From: Saprospiraceae bacterium
Lineage (GTDB): Bacteria; Bacteroidota; Bacteroidia; Chitinophagales; Saprospiraceae
Direction of reading: 5' to 3'
DNA: 64,000 nt
NCBI GenBank assembly: GCA_028279185.1
Contig: JANQSS010000112.1
Location: 124,001-188,000 of the forward strand
Shown here: one piece after another, positions 35,608-45,585 of the stretch
How positions within the stretch are numbered: position 1 is the stretch's first letter
Layout: the number at the start of each line of letters is the position of its first letter
Program-made: the position numbers and the translations under genes
Notes under the pieces: model-generated
Told to the model about the DNA's origin: nothing
The model's database searches: none
What the model saw: only the letters and a program-made list of their open reading frames with translations

Positions 35608-36164
35608 AAAAATCAAGGAGCTATTTTTGAAAAACTATAACTCCTTTTTATTTTCAAAAATATGGTGACTTGATGGAAAACAATGTGCATCCATTATGGG
35701 CACTGAATGCAAGTGCTTTGAACCATATCGCATCGCACTTGTAAAGTCGCTCACCGTGTCTTCCGTAGCAGCATCCGATAAATCATACCGTGCAGATATC
35801 AACTGCATCTTAAATTATAGCAAGGGATTATAAGTTTTCGTACCACGTTCTTTCTTTCCTGTCTTATAAATCTTCTTCAGTTCCTTTTCTATTGGGACCC
35901 AGTTTACAAGCTTATCCATTTGTGTAAAAAAATATTGTGAGAAGCCTTCTTATCCTCGTATTGACTCAACCAACTCATTCCTATTCTATTTTCATTTCTG
36001 TATGATATTTTCAACTACAAAATACCTTTTTAAAACCTGATTTACTCCTCTTTATATCATCCTTTCCGATCTCTTTAATGTAAAGTTCTCTCTTTGGTTT
36101 AAGTGAATTCCAAAGGGCCAGAAGAGCATTGGATTCACTTCATAGTAAAAAAAGCAGCTGAAGC

Positions 36165-36195
36165 TGGTTACGAAATTTTCATTCGTTCGACAAAT
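36165..36195 (+). repeat. Copy 1 of a 31-bp direct repeat flanking the vWA/Rhs block
   Basis: 30 of 31 bases equal 45469-45499. In one frame both copies read WLRNFHSFDK, and the single difference (36186) is silent, so the repeat probably derives from a protein-coding element. Copy 1 also has a 1-base shift just upstream and a later stop, so it is a remnant. Confidence 0.7.
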
Positions 36196-36364
36196 TCCTC
36201 AATTGCCATAATCACTGGATGAAAACCGGAAAACCCTATGCATAGATTTGGTGATAGACCTAAATAAAAACTGGCCTGAAAATGAACAAGCTATTTAAAA
36301 CTAATACCAAGGGACAATCAAGTGTAGCATATAAAATGTATCAATTTAAAAAAGAAATAAGATT

Positions 36365-38422
36365 ATGAACTACTACCTACTGTTTGCGACCTTACTGATC
36401 TTTGGCCAGCTGAATGGCCAATCCAGCTACTTCGTTCCTGGGAATTTATTCATTGTGGGATACGATAATGAAATTGACTCTAATGGCAGCGATCTCATCG
36501 TCCTTCATAATATTATTCCTATTGATCCCGGAGATCATTTTTTGATTACTGACATGACATACCAAAACGAAACACATCCACTCTGGATATCAGAAGGAGG
36601 AAGCCCATCCTATGCCCGTATAGAATACACCGGTGATGACCGCATAGAGGCAAATTCGAACTTAAGCCTGTATTTGAATATTTCCGCAAATCAAATGGAT
36701 CAGATTCAAATCAAAATGCAGGAAATGGATATTAGCTCTTCATTTAACACCGATATTTTTGGAGATTTTACAGGTTTGTCTACTCAAGGGAGTTCGAACC
36801 TATACCTATATCAGGGAGAATGGAATGCTTATGAAGAAGACTGGATATTAAACGGCCACTACATTGCCGGATTAGTGCTTGAGGGCCAAGCAGAATTGGA
36901 CATTCCGGAAGACGCGTCAAATACAACCATCAAACTACCTCAAGGAGATGAGTCGGGTTGGGGCGTCTTGTTGTGCGACAGCATTCCCTATTTGTGCACG
37001 TTTGGTGATATTGCTGTTGATCCATTTATGTGGAATTATACCACTGGTGATAATAAAAATAATATCGAAGGCGAAGGCGGAACGGGAGGTGTAGAGCCTT
37101 GTGATCCGATTTTAGTTTTTCCAGAGTGCACTTCTGTTAAAATCGAAGAAGTATCATGCGAAAGTGATTGTCATGACGTCATTTTCTTGTTAGATAATTC
37201 GGGAAGCATAAGCAGAGGAGGAGATCCAAGTGAAATGGATCAGGTGTTAGGGACTTTGGCACAAACTGTTCATGGATTGGACGATCAGGTTGCGGACCTC
37301 AGATATGCCGTTGCCCAATTTGCCAATTCAGGAGATTATGATTTAACCCTTGGTTTTACAGACGATGCTTCGTTAGTTGATCAGCTGACCTTTGCATATC
37401 CACCAGGTTTGGGTACGGATGTTCGTTGTGCCGTCAATAATGTATTAGCTGATATAAGCGGTGGCATATTAAGCACAAGAGAAGAGTGTATTAATTCTTT
37501 TGTTCTATTAACGGATGCTGTTCAAGGAACTCCGGTAATAGGTGAAACAGATTATTTCGAAGAGCACTGTCTTTCTTACTCGACCAACGATCTTTTTGAT
37601 GTATACAATTCCGTCAAACAGGCCTTGGATGTTACCGTAGTATGGTTTTCAGGAGGACAACAAGACCAATTAAGTGAAGAAATATGTGCAGCAATAGCCT
37701 CTCAAGGAGGAGGATATAGTGGATCAGTATTTGACAATCCTTATGATCCCGATTATCAGCTTTTACCTCGGCAATTTTATTCTACAGATTTCGCTCAAGG
37801 TGTTCCTGGTCTTGCAGATTCTCTTAATGATTGCGGAATTTTGAGTATAGAGATTGACCGTTATTGCATTAACGGTTATCCGATTTGGCAGGCATTAGAT
37901 GGTGGATTTATTAGTGGAGAAAGTGAAGGGGTAACAGAGGTGAGGACCAATGGAGTTGGTACCTATACGGTGGAAGTATTTTGCGATAATCAATGTGTGC
38001 TAAGAGATACTTTAATCACAGAACCAGAGGAATCGGCAGAGAAACAGTCAACTCCAGATCCGGGCAAGAATACCAGTCCATTTTTATATGTAAACGGTCA
38101 TTTTCTTACACTTTTCGAATACCATCAATTCCTGGAAGATCCGGAATTCACTTTGTCAAAAGTATCATGGGAAGACCCTATATCTATTTACCCTAATCCT
38201 ACAACAACAGAAGCTTATATACTGCTCCCCGAAGAGTTCGAAAGAATAGAAGAAATATCTATTAGAACCTCAAGAGGTCAAAGAATTAAATCTTTGATTC
38301 CCCAGTATGCCAATGCAAATCAAATTAAAGTGAATACTGAAGATCTAACTGTCGGACTATATTTTATCACACTTCGAACAGATAAAAATCAATATCAGAA
38401 AACACTTATGATCTCCAAATAA
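36365..38422 (+). CDS. T9SS-secreted von Willebrand factor A domain protein
   Basis: 685 residues with a Sec signal peptide (YYLLFATLLIFGQLNGQ). The N-terminal domain (~20-245) is beta-rich (NLFIVGYDNEIDSNGSDL, GDHFLITDMTYQNETHPLW). A vWA domain at ~268-465 has a full MIDAS: FLLDNSGSIS (DxSxS), the Thr in LGTDVRCAV, and the Asp in VLLTDAVQG. It is followed by a Cys-rich Ig-like segment (~495-555) and a T9SS type A sorting domain (~608-685: ISIYPNPTTTEAYI ... VGLYFITLRTDKNQY). vWA domains bind protein ligands through a metal ion, so a surface adhesin is plausible. The Rhs gene starts 49 bases later on the same strand, suggesting co-expression. Confidence 0.85.
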   Translation: MNYYLLFATLLIFGQLNGQSSYFVPGNLFIVGYDNEIDSNGSDLIVLHNIIPIDPGDHFLITDMTYQNETHPLWISEGGSPSYARIEYTGDDRIEANSNLSLYLNISANQMDQIQIKMQEMDISSSFNTDIFGDFTGLSTQGSSNLYLYQGEWNAYEEDWILNGHYIAGLVLEGQAELDIPEDASNTTIKLPQGDESGWGVLLCDSIPYLCTFGDIAVDPFMWNYTTGDNKNNIEGEGGTGGVEPCDPILVFPECTSVKIEEVSCESDCHDVIFLLDNSGSISRGGDPSEMDQVLGTLAQTVHGLDDQVADLRYAVAQFANSGDYDLTLGFTDDASLVDQLTFAYPPGLGTDVRCAVNNVLADISGGILSTREECINSFVLLTDAVQGTPVIGETDYFEEHCLSYSTNDLFDVYNSVKQALDVTVVWFSGGQQDQLSEEICAAIASQGGGYSGSVFDNPYDPDYQLLPRQFYSTDFAQGVPGLADSLNDCGILSIEIDRYCINGYPIWQALDGGFISGESEGVTEVRTNGVGTYTVEVFCDNQCVLRDTLITEPEESAEKQSTPDPGKNTSPFLYVNGHFLTLFEYHQFLEDPEFTLSKVSWEDPISIYPNPTTTEAYILLPEEFERIEEISIRTSRGQRIKSLIPQYANANQIKVNTEDLTVGLYFITLRTDKNQYQKTLMISK

Positions 38423-38471
38423 GGGCTCAGTACATCGACTTATCCTAGATATCAAATTAAAAATCTGTAAA

Positions 38472-41400
38472 ATGAAAAATACAATTCTTTCATTAGTTCT
38501 AATCGTATGCGCTTACGTTTTGCTAAGTGCACAAAGTACTCCGATATCCGGAGTGGCAAAGCCTTCTCCCAACGCCAGTTCAATTCCTAAATTTGAAACG
38601 GGTGTGAACTTGTTCACCGGTGCAGCAACCATTGGCTTACCCTTGATGACGGTGTCTGCTGATAATGTTAGTTTGCCTATGTCCCTAAACTATACTTCCA
38701 CTCAGGGAGTACCAGTCGGTATGATCGCCTCTAATGTCGGACTGGGTTGGAATCTAAATGCAGGAGGTGTGATTACTCGTGAAGTCAAACATCTACCAGA
38801 TGATGCTTATTCCATCGATTTTTATGGTTGGGAACAAATCTCAAGTGTTGGCTATCTCTATAAGAGAGGAAAGGTGGATTATTTATACAATACTGACCCC
38901 ATTCAATATACAGACGATGAAGAAGAGGACTTAAGGGATAACAGGTTCGATAGAGAACCCGATGTTTTTCATTTTTCTGTAGGTGGATATTCGGGAACTT
39001 TTGTCTTTGACAGGGATGGGGTTCCTCAACTCTTTTCCAAACAGGAATTAAAGATTGAGTATGAAAACGACTCATCCTTGGATTTGATCAATGACTATGG
39101 TTTAAGTTCTACCTATTTGCAAAACCGAACATTGGGAGGAATTAAGTCCTTTACAATAACAGTTCCTGATGGCACGCAGTATGTGTTTGACAAGAGAGAG
39201 ATTTCCGTAGTAGACGATGCAAACGAATTTGAAGATTATGTCTCGTTAGATATTGTAACGGAATGTAATTTTTATGGCGGTGGTCAACCCGCATTCGATA
39301 TTCACTATACAGGAGATTTTAAAAATCATTATGCACAAATTAGTTCATGGTATCTGACGGAAGTCATCAGTCCCATAGGAATAGAGGAAATTAGAATTAA
39401 ATACGATAAAGAAGTGACCATTGACCATTCCGTGCTTTTGCATAGCAGATGGGCCTTAGAGGTCTGTGGTACTGGTTATGAGAATAAAGTAAATTCTCTG
39501 CGCACCTTAAGTTTAGGATGGAGATGTGATAGAATACAGTTTAAAAAAGGAGGTGCCTACTGGAATGCTGGTGTTATCAAGTTTAATTACGGAGCGGATA
39601 GAACGGATTTATTTAATGCTAATATTGGACAATCACCCAATTTGCACCCTAAAGTCCTATCTTCTATTTATTGGGATTTTAATGGGCTTCCTTTTCAAGA
39701 AGTAGAATTTGTGACTTCGTATTTTCAAGCACCGGGTAATTGTTCGGAAGCTTGGGCCCAGACCCATTTAAATCGCCTGCGTCTGGATCAGGTAATCATA
39801 TCAGGGAATGACCTTGATGATAGTGATGCCCTTCCTCCGTACATATTTACGTATAATTCGGATTTTAATTTGCCTAGTCGACATTCCGCTCAACGCGATT
39901 GGTGGGGTTTTTACAATGCTTCCGGTGATCAATATTTATATCCTCATTTTTATCAATACGCTACAGATCAAGCAAATAATAATTTATATCAAACCCCATA
40001 TCCTATTTATCGACGACCACCTCAATCTTTTTCAGGATATGAAGATATCGTACCAGGTTACCGCACTCCTCATGATGGGGGGGAAGCGATAAAGGCGAAT
40101 ATTCTTACGTCTATTCAATATCCCAATGATTACAAAGAAACCTTTGATTATGAAATGAACAAAGCACATTTCAATGGTAAAGGAGAGTTTGCCGGTGGCC
40201 TTCGACTGGTGTCTATTACACCTTCCTTAGGTGCTATGAGATCCTATACTTATATTGACGACGAGGGGAATGATTCGGGTCGAATTTTAAGTTTGCCGCA
40301 ATTTGGCGATCTGGGAGATCGATGCACTTACGATAATTACTTTGGTAATTTAAAGGTCTTTTCACACAGCAGAAACGATCTGAATGCTGATCAGCTGACT
40401 GTTGCCTATAGCAAAATTAAGGAAACCATTAGTGGCTATGGATCTACCGAGACATATTTTGATATCGATGCATACTTGGGAATTGATCAGGCTGGCTGTG
40501 ACGGCCAAGGTAATTGCGCGTACTCGAGATCCTTTTACCAAACGAAAAATGGTACTAACGCCTATTATTCTTCCAGAGGTTATGCCTCTGCACCCAACCC
40601 AAATTTTGCCTGGCGACAGAGTTTGCCCAGTAAGGTAATTACTAAAAATGCAGCAGGGGACTTAGTCAGTGAGGTAATCAATACATATAAGATATTCAGA
40701 TGGGATAAGATCAACGGGCTAGTAGTCCATTTCTCTCCTTCAGGCACTGATCTGAGGGCTATAGGAAAATACTATTACTTATCTGGAGACGTCCGTTTGG
40801 AAAGCTCCACCAGTAAACAATATGACATTACCGGGCATTCTATTGAGAAGATTACGCAATACGAATACAACAGTTCGAATCACCGTTTTCCAACTAAGGT
40901 TTATTTTACCAACAGCGACGGTCAGGTGCACAGTTCTGAGACGACTTATATCAGTGATGAGCCGATTTCAATTAATGTTGACGCAATTCGCCAAGCGGAA
41001 ATCAACAGCTGCGATAACTTTCTACATTTTTGTACACAAGCATGTGCCGGAAACTCGGCCTGTATTGCTACTTGTGAGGCGGACCATGATGACTGTATCA
41101 ACAATATTGAGAACATTATACAAAACGCAATCGATGCCTTACCAGAGCGAGAACGGACTATATATTATCTCCAAAACACTTGTAGAGGCTGGTGGCCCAG
41201 TAAAACCGTAAGTAAGATAGGCTCGACAATTACTGGTGGTACAAGATATACCTATTCCTCGGATTATGTGGATTGTCCGGAATGCCCTTTGATTAAAAAG
41301 ACAGAGGTTTATGAGCTCAATGGCTGGTATGACCAACAGGAAGTAATCAGTTATAATCACTTTGGACGGCCAACGGAAATTGATGATAGAGAAATAAACA

Positions 41401-44400
41401 ATACAATATCAACTTACAACGGGCTTGGACTCCTAGAGACTTCTGAATATGGAGACTTTGTTACCACATATTCTTACACGCCTTTCAATCAATTGTGGAA
41501 AGTTGCCAACCCTGATACCAATGAAGAGGAGTTCGAATACGATGGTCTGGGTCGTGTAAAGAAGATTAAATCCAGGGATGGGAATATTCAGACAGAGAAT
41601 ATTTACACCGTGGGTACTTTTTCTACGGTAGAAACTATAACGACGATGGGAGATGGAAGTACTGTACCTGCGACTAAGGAGTGGTATGATCGTCTGGGGC
41701 GACAAAAGTTACAGTCAATTAAGGATTATACAGTGAATAACAACAACTGGGTAACTAGAACAGATTATGATGATCTTGGGAGGGTAATCACCAGTATAGA
41801 TCCTACATATATTGGAGAGACAACCCTTGCGCATGAAGCAAGTCCCGTATCGAGAAGAACTATAACCACTCCCCCATCATGGCCGCGCACTGTTCAAAGT
41901 GAATTTCACGTGAATAATGAAGATGATGCAGTAATTGGATATTCGTCAGGCAAACTTTTCAAGCAGCTTTCTATTGATGAAAATGAGAATAAGGTTGCTG
42001 TATTTACAGATCTAGCAGGCAGAAAAGTGCTAAGTCGTCAATACTTAGGGGATGAGCAAAATCCTCATTTTCTTGATACGTATTACAAATATGATAACCA
42101 CGGTTTACTTGAAGAAGTAAAACAGCCGCTGGGCACAAAATTTAGCTATGAATATGATCGAAACTCCACTGGTCGCGAGGTCAAAAAAACCATACCCGGA
42201 ACAGCAGCGGTGACCTTGCAGTATGATGATCGAGGATTATTGTTGAGTGAAACAGATGTAGAACACACCATAAGTTATCAATACGATGAATATGGCAGAG
42301 TAACAGATGAATTCGTCGATAGTGAAAACATAAGCACAACGAGTTATTATGGAATCAATGATCTTCCTGTTAAGGGGTCATTGGGCCAAGTAAAAAGTGT
42401 AGATGAAAAAGTATTGAACGACGTTCAAGGGACAAGACTTATTACGACCTACTGGTATGATGATTACGGAAGACCTAAAGGCTCTTCGATGGAAAATCTG
42501 GTTGGCGGGCAAGATATCTATTCCTATACCTACGATATGCGAGATATTCTGCTTCAGACGGCTCACACCCACAACGGTTACACGGATATAACGGTCAATA
42601 TGAGTACACCGCATGATCATGGCGGACGTCAGACCGGGTTGAGCATGACGGTTGGGAACGAGGCCAAAAATGTAGCCATATACGAATATGATGAACGCGA
42701 TCTGATGGTAATGAAAAAACTAGATGTGGAGGGTCAAAGCGGCATTGAAGAAATTCCATATGGATACAACTCAAGAGCTTGGATAAGAAGTATTGGAACG
42801 AAAGGGAATTGTCCGTTTCCCAATACCCCGGATGACCAGCCCGATTTTCCAAGTCAGGATAACCTTACTTCAGGACCATCAACGATCATGTCCGCAACCA
42901 TTCAGTTGGCTTTCAATCCGGAAGCATTGGATACATATGATTCGGAAGCACCGGGAGAAGATCATTCGATCATGTTGGCACTTAGCTTGGTGGAAGAAGA
43001 CGTTCAGAACGGCTCCATTTATTTGAGCTATAGGGATACGAGTTTTGTACAGTTAGGAACCAGTCCTTTGCCATCAAATCCAAATTACAGTTTTAGTCAA
43101 AATTTTGATGTAAAATACCCCAACTGTACTAAGTTATGTGAGAATGCCTTGGAAGACTTAATGCCAACCATTCTCGGCGTTATTGGTCAACAAACCAATA
43201 TTCAAAACGATGATGTTCAAGGAGCAGTTAACAATGAATTGAAGGATATCCTTGCTTCGCTGCCGGATTGCGAAGACTGCGAAGAAGAAGGGGGATTATT
43301 CTGGGAAGTGATCTCTTATCAACAGGGGCATGGTGGCGTTGAGGCGTTGCCACAATATAATGGCAATGTTTCAATGGTAGATTATGGCGTTCGCTGGAGA
43401 GCATCTGATTGTACCTATGGTTTTCAATACGACCGCGTCAATAGAATTACTAAGGCCAGATACGAAGAAGAGCTCAATCTTCAATATCCCGGCAATGGTC
43501 CCAGCAAAATCAACAAGGATATGTACAATGCCGACTTTGCATATGATGACAATGGGAATATGAATGTCATCAAGCGGAGAGGATATACCCATGGTCAATG
43601 GCCACATGGCATGAAACAAGATCAAATTGATGACGTCACCTTTTCTATTAGTAATAATTTGGTTTCAGGGGGATCAGACGTCGCCGGAAGTAGGGGATAT
43701 AAAGGCGGGGGATATTCTTATCAAAATGGCAAGGTATTCACCGACGGCCACAATGGAGTGACACAAGTCCTATACAACCATATGGATTTACCCTATTTCA
43801 TTGAGACAGATAGAGGTACCATGGAAATTGTTTATGATGCAAGTGGAAATACACTACGACGCATTGTAAAACAAAATGGACAACCCGACAAAACCTACGA
43901 TTACGCAGGAAGTTTGGAGTATCAGAATCAGGAACTCATTGCTGCCCATCACGCTGAAGGTCGGTATCTCGTACAAGCAGAGCGTTGGGAATATGTGATA
44001 TCCGATCACTTGGGCAACGGTCGGGTGTGGTTTTCGGACTACAACAATGATCGAAAGATCAGTACGAAGCCCAGTCTCATGGAAGTGTACCAAGAACAAC
44101 ATTACTATCCCTACGGGATGAAAATGGAGGGGGATTTTCTGAATGTCCAACAACCAGAGGATAGGGATAGGTACAATGGTATAGAGAATGTTACGGAATT
44201 AGGTCTGGACATTGGACTGACTTCTTACAGGGTCCATGATCCGGCCATTGGGAGATGGTGGCAGGTTGATCCGGCTGCGGAAAGCTTGAAGCATTTAAGT
44301 CCTTATAATGCAATGAATAACAACCCGATGTCGATGTCTGATCCTCAAGGAGATTTACCCTGGGCAGCAATTGGCATCGCTGCCGCCATAGGGGGATTTA

Positions 44401-45320
44401 GTCAAGGTGTGAGTTCCGCAAATAATGGAGGAACATTTTTAAGTGGTTTTGCAAAGGGTGCAATTATCGGTGGAGGAATCTCAGCTGCAACCTTTGGTGT
44501 TGGATCTGCTTTCGGAGCTGTAGGATCTGTCGGCAGTGAAATTGCAAGGGCAACTACACATGGTATTTTAAATGGATTAGATGCTCAGCTCTCTGGAGGT
44601 GGTTTTGGAAGCGGCTTTTTAAGCGGTATGGTTTCTTCTAGTTTTAGTTCCGCATTCGATGGCGCCAATGATATAACGGCATATCTAGGAGGCGGTTTAT
44701 CAGGTGGGTTTAGTAGTTTGGTAGGAGGAGGTAGTTTTCTAAGCGGCTTTGGTACAGGTGTTGCCCTTACTGCTCTGAATCATAAAATGCATACAGGAGA
44801 CCCAGAGACATATCTTGCAGACCCTAATAGTATACCTGATGTATATGTTAGAGCAAAACGAATACATCCCATAAGTAGTTTTATATCAACAATGGCGTCA
44901 GGGGTGGGATCCACGGCATCTGGTATAGGCTATAATTGGGTAAATGGAGGACGTTATAAAGGCCCCAATGGCAAATATCACTCGATAAGATCTCAGGGTT
45001 GGAATCAGTATACAGGAACAAAGTCTCATATGAATACTACCCTGTCATCTGCTAAAACTATGGGTAGAATTAATCGTGGAATGGGTCTTGCCTCCGGTAT
45101 AATGAATACTGCGAATTATACCAATGGACATATAACTTCGGTCCAATGGGGATTTGAAATGACCTCTACAGGAATAGGTACGTTTGCTCCTCCAATTGTT
45201 TCGATACCATGGACAGTTGGTTATGAAGGTTTAGGAAGATATGGCTTGGGAAGAACTAGAGTTTACAAAAGACACATTCGTCCTTGGGTTAGCCGAAATA
45301 TTTGGGGTAATAAATACTAG
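38472..45320 (+). CDS. Giant Rhs/YD-repeat protein with unrecognised C-terminal tip
   Basis: 2282 residues with a Sec signal peptide (MKNTILSLVLIVCAYVLLSA). The N-terminal ~600 residues are the Bacteroidota-type Rhs lead (FETGVNLFTGAATIGLPL, LGWNLNAGGVITREV). YD-type repeats fill the middle (YDDLGRVITSIDPT, YEYDRNSTGREVKKT, YDEYGRVTDE), with Cys-rich inserts near 845-890. The Rhs-associated core runs to about residue 1960 (DRYNGIENVTELGLDIGLTS, DPAIGRWWQVDP, SPYNAMNNNPMSMSDPQG). The last ~320 residues are a variable tip: a Gly/Ser-rich stretch and then a basic region (VYVRAKRIHPISS, GRYKGPNGKYHS). Rhs shells enclose toxic or sugar-binding cargo, but no known toxin motif is visible and no immunity-like gene follows. 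It lacks a T9SS sorting domain. Confidence 0.92.
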   Translation: MKNTILSLVLIVCAYVLLSAQSTPISGVAKPSPNASSIPKFETGVNLFTGAATIGLPLMTVSADNVSLPMSLNYTSTQGVPVGMIASNVGLGWNLNAGGVITREVKHLPDDAYSIDFYGWEQISSVGYLYKRGKVDYLYNTDPIQYTDDEEEDLRDNRFDREPDVFHFSVGGYSGTFVFDRDGVPQLFSKQELKIEYENDSSLDLINDYGLSSTYLQNRTLGGIKSFTITVPDGTQYVFDKREISVVDDANEFEDYVSLDIVTECNFYGGGQPAFDIHYTGDFKNHYAQISSWYLTEVISPIGIEEIRIKYDKEVTIDHSVLLHSRWALEVCGTGYENKVNSLRTLSLGWRCDRIQFKKGGAYWNAGVIKFNYGADRTDLFNANIGQSPNLHPKVLSSIYWDFNGLPFQEVEFVTSYFQAPGNCSEAWAQTHLNRLRLDQVIISGNDLDDSDALPPYIFTYNSDFNLPSRHSAQRDWWGFYNASGDQYLYPHFYQYATDQANNNLYQTPYPIYRRPPQSFSGYEDIVPGYRTPHDGGEAIKANILTSIQYPNDYKETFDYEMNKAHFNGKGEFAGGLRLVSITPSLGAMRSYTYIDDEGNDSGRILSLPQFGDLGDRCTYDNYFGNLKVFSHSRNDLNADQLTVAYSKIKETISGYGSTETYFDIDAYLGIDQAGCDGQGNCAYSRSFYQTKNGTNAYYSSRGYASAPNPNFAWRQSLPSKVITKNAAGDLVSEVINTYKIFRWDKINGLVVHFSPSGTDLRAIGKYYYLSGDVRLESSTSKQYDITGHSIEKITQYEYNSSNHRFPTKVYFTNSDGQVHSSETTYISDEPISINVDAIRQAEINSCDNFLHFCTQACAGNSACIATCEADHDDCINNIENIIQNAIDALPERERTIYYLQNTCRGWWPSKTVSKIGSTITGGTRYTYSSDYVDCPECPLIKKTEVYELNGWYDQQEVISYNHFGRPTEIDDREINNTISTYNGLGLLETSEYGDFVTTYSYTPFNQLWKVANPDTNEEEFEYDGLGRVKKIKSRDGNIQTENIYTVGTFSTVETITTMGDGSTVPATKEWYDRLGRQKLQSIKDYTVNNNNWVTRTDYDDLGRVITSIDPTYIGETTLAHEASPVSRRTITTPPSWPRTVQSEFHVNNEDDAVIGYSSGKLFKQLSIDENENKVAVFTDLAGRKVLSRQYLGDEQNPHFLDTYYKYDNHGLLEEVKQPLGTKFSYEYDRNSTGREVKKTIPGTAAVTLQYDDRGLLLSETDVEHTISYQYDEYGRVTDEFVDSENISTTSYYGINDLPVKGSLGQVKSVDEKVLNDVQGTRLITTYWYDDYGRPKGSSMENLVGGQDIYSYTYDMRDILLQTAHTHNGYTDITVNMSTPHDHGGRQTGLSMTVGNEAKNVAIYEYDERDLMVMKKLDVEGQSGIEEIPYGYNSRAWIRSIGTKGNCPFPNTPDDQPDFPSQDNLTSGPSTIMSATIQLAFNPEALDTYDSEAPGEDHSIMLALSLVEEDVQNGSIYLSYRDTSFVQLGTSPLPSNPNYSFSQNFDVKYPNCTKLCENALEDLMPTILGVIGQQTNIQNDDVQGAVNNELKDILASLPDCEDCEEEGGLFWEVISYQQGHGGVEALPQYNGNVSMVDYGVRWRASDCTYGFQYDRVNRITKARYEEELNLQYPGNGPSKINKDMYNADFAYDDNGNMNVIKRRGYTHGQWPHGMKQDQIDDVTFSISNNLVSGGSDVAGSRGYKGGGYSYQNGKVFTDGHNGVTQVLYNHMDLPYFIETDRGTMEIVYDASGNTLRRIVKQNGQPDKTYDYAGSLEYQNQELIAAHHAEGRYLVQAERWEYVISDHLGNGRVWFSDYNNDRKISTKPSLMEVYQEQHYYPYGMKMEGDFLNVQQPEDRDRYNGIENVTELGLDIGLTSYRVHDPAIGRWWQVDPAAESLKHLSPYNAMNNNPMSMSDPQGDLPWAAIGIAAAIGGFSQGVSSANNGGTFLSGFAKGAIIGGGISAATFGVGSAFGAVGSVGSEIARATTHGILNGLDAQLSGGGFGSGFLSGMVSSSFSSAFDGANDITAYLGGGLSGGFSSLVGGGSFLSGFGTGVALTALNHKMHTGDPETYLADPNSIPDVYVRAKRIHPISSFISTMASGVGSTASGIGYNWVNGGRYKGPNGKYHSIRSQGWNQYTGTKSHMNTTLSSAKTMGRINRGMGLASGIMNTANYTNGHITSVQWGFEMTSTGIGTFAPPIVSIPWTVGYEGLGRYGLGRTRVYKRHIRPWVSRNIWGNKY

Positions 45321-45349
45321 TCCTGATGTAATAGGTCATTAAATTTATC

Positions 45350-45385
45350 AATTATGGCGACATGAAAATATCGCCATAATTTTTC
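45350..45385 (+). terminator. Rho-independent terminator of the Rhs gene
   Basis: An 11-bp perfect stem (45350-45360 with 45371-45381), a 10-nt loop and a short T-run lie 30 bases after the Rhs stop. The ~200 bases between it and the next gene carry the second copy of the direct repeat. Confidence 0.82.
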
Positions 45386-45468
45386 TTACTTGTAAATGGT
45401 TTACAACTCCATTAAGCTACAAAATATAAGCCTCTATTCACCTTGTGGCAAATAAAAAATGCCGAGAA

Positions 45469-45499
45469 CTGGTTACGAAATTTTCATTCCTTCGACAAA
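45469..45499 (+). repeat. Copy 2 of the 31-bp direct repeat flanking the vWA/Rhs block
   Basis: Matches 36165-36195 at 30 of 31 bases. The surrounding frame reads ENWLRNFHSFDKVSDRCHCD and stays open for about 40 codons, while copy 1 reads the same core and then FLNCHNHWMKTGK. I do not recognise the source protein; it may be a transposase or recombinase fragment. Confidence 0.65.
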
Positions 45500-45585
45500 G
45501 TATCCGATCGGTGCCATTGCGATGAACGGAAACATAATTTTTTAAAATCATTAAATGATCTATTAACTCTTTAATCATCACAGTT

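Larger units (their letters stand above)
34392..36364. other. Long AT-rich, mostly non-coding decay region
   Basis: Nearly 2 kb. It holds the remnant at 35212-35427, the tRNA-Asp partial copy at 35558-35607 and a hairpin just after that copy (about 35615-35655), equivalent to the tRNA terminator. One copy of a 31-bp direct repeat lies at 36165-36195. Short ORFs at 34835-35323 on the plus strand have no protein-like character. The rest shows nothing I can name and resembles eroded mobile DNA. Confidence 0.5.

Noticed and set aside
43000..45320. T9SS sorting domain at the end of the Rhs protein
   Set aside because: The C-terminus lacks the PNP and GxYxxxL motifs seen in the neighbouring T9SS proteins.
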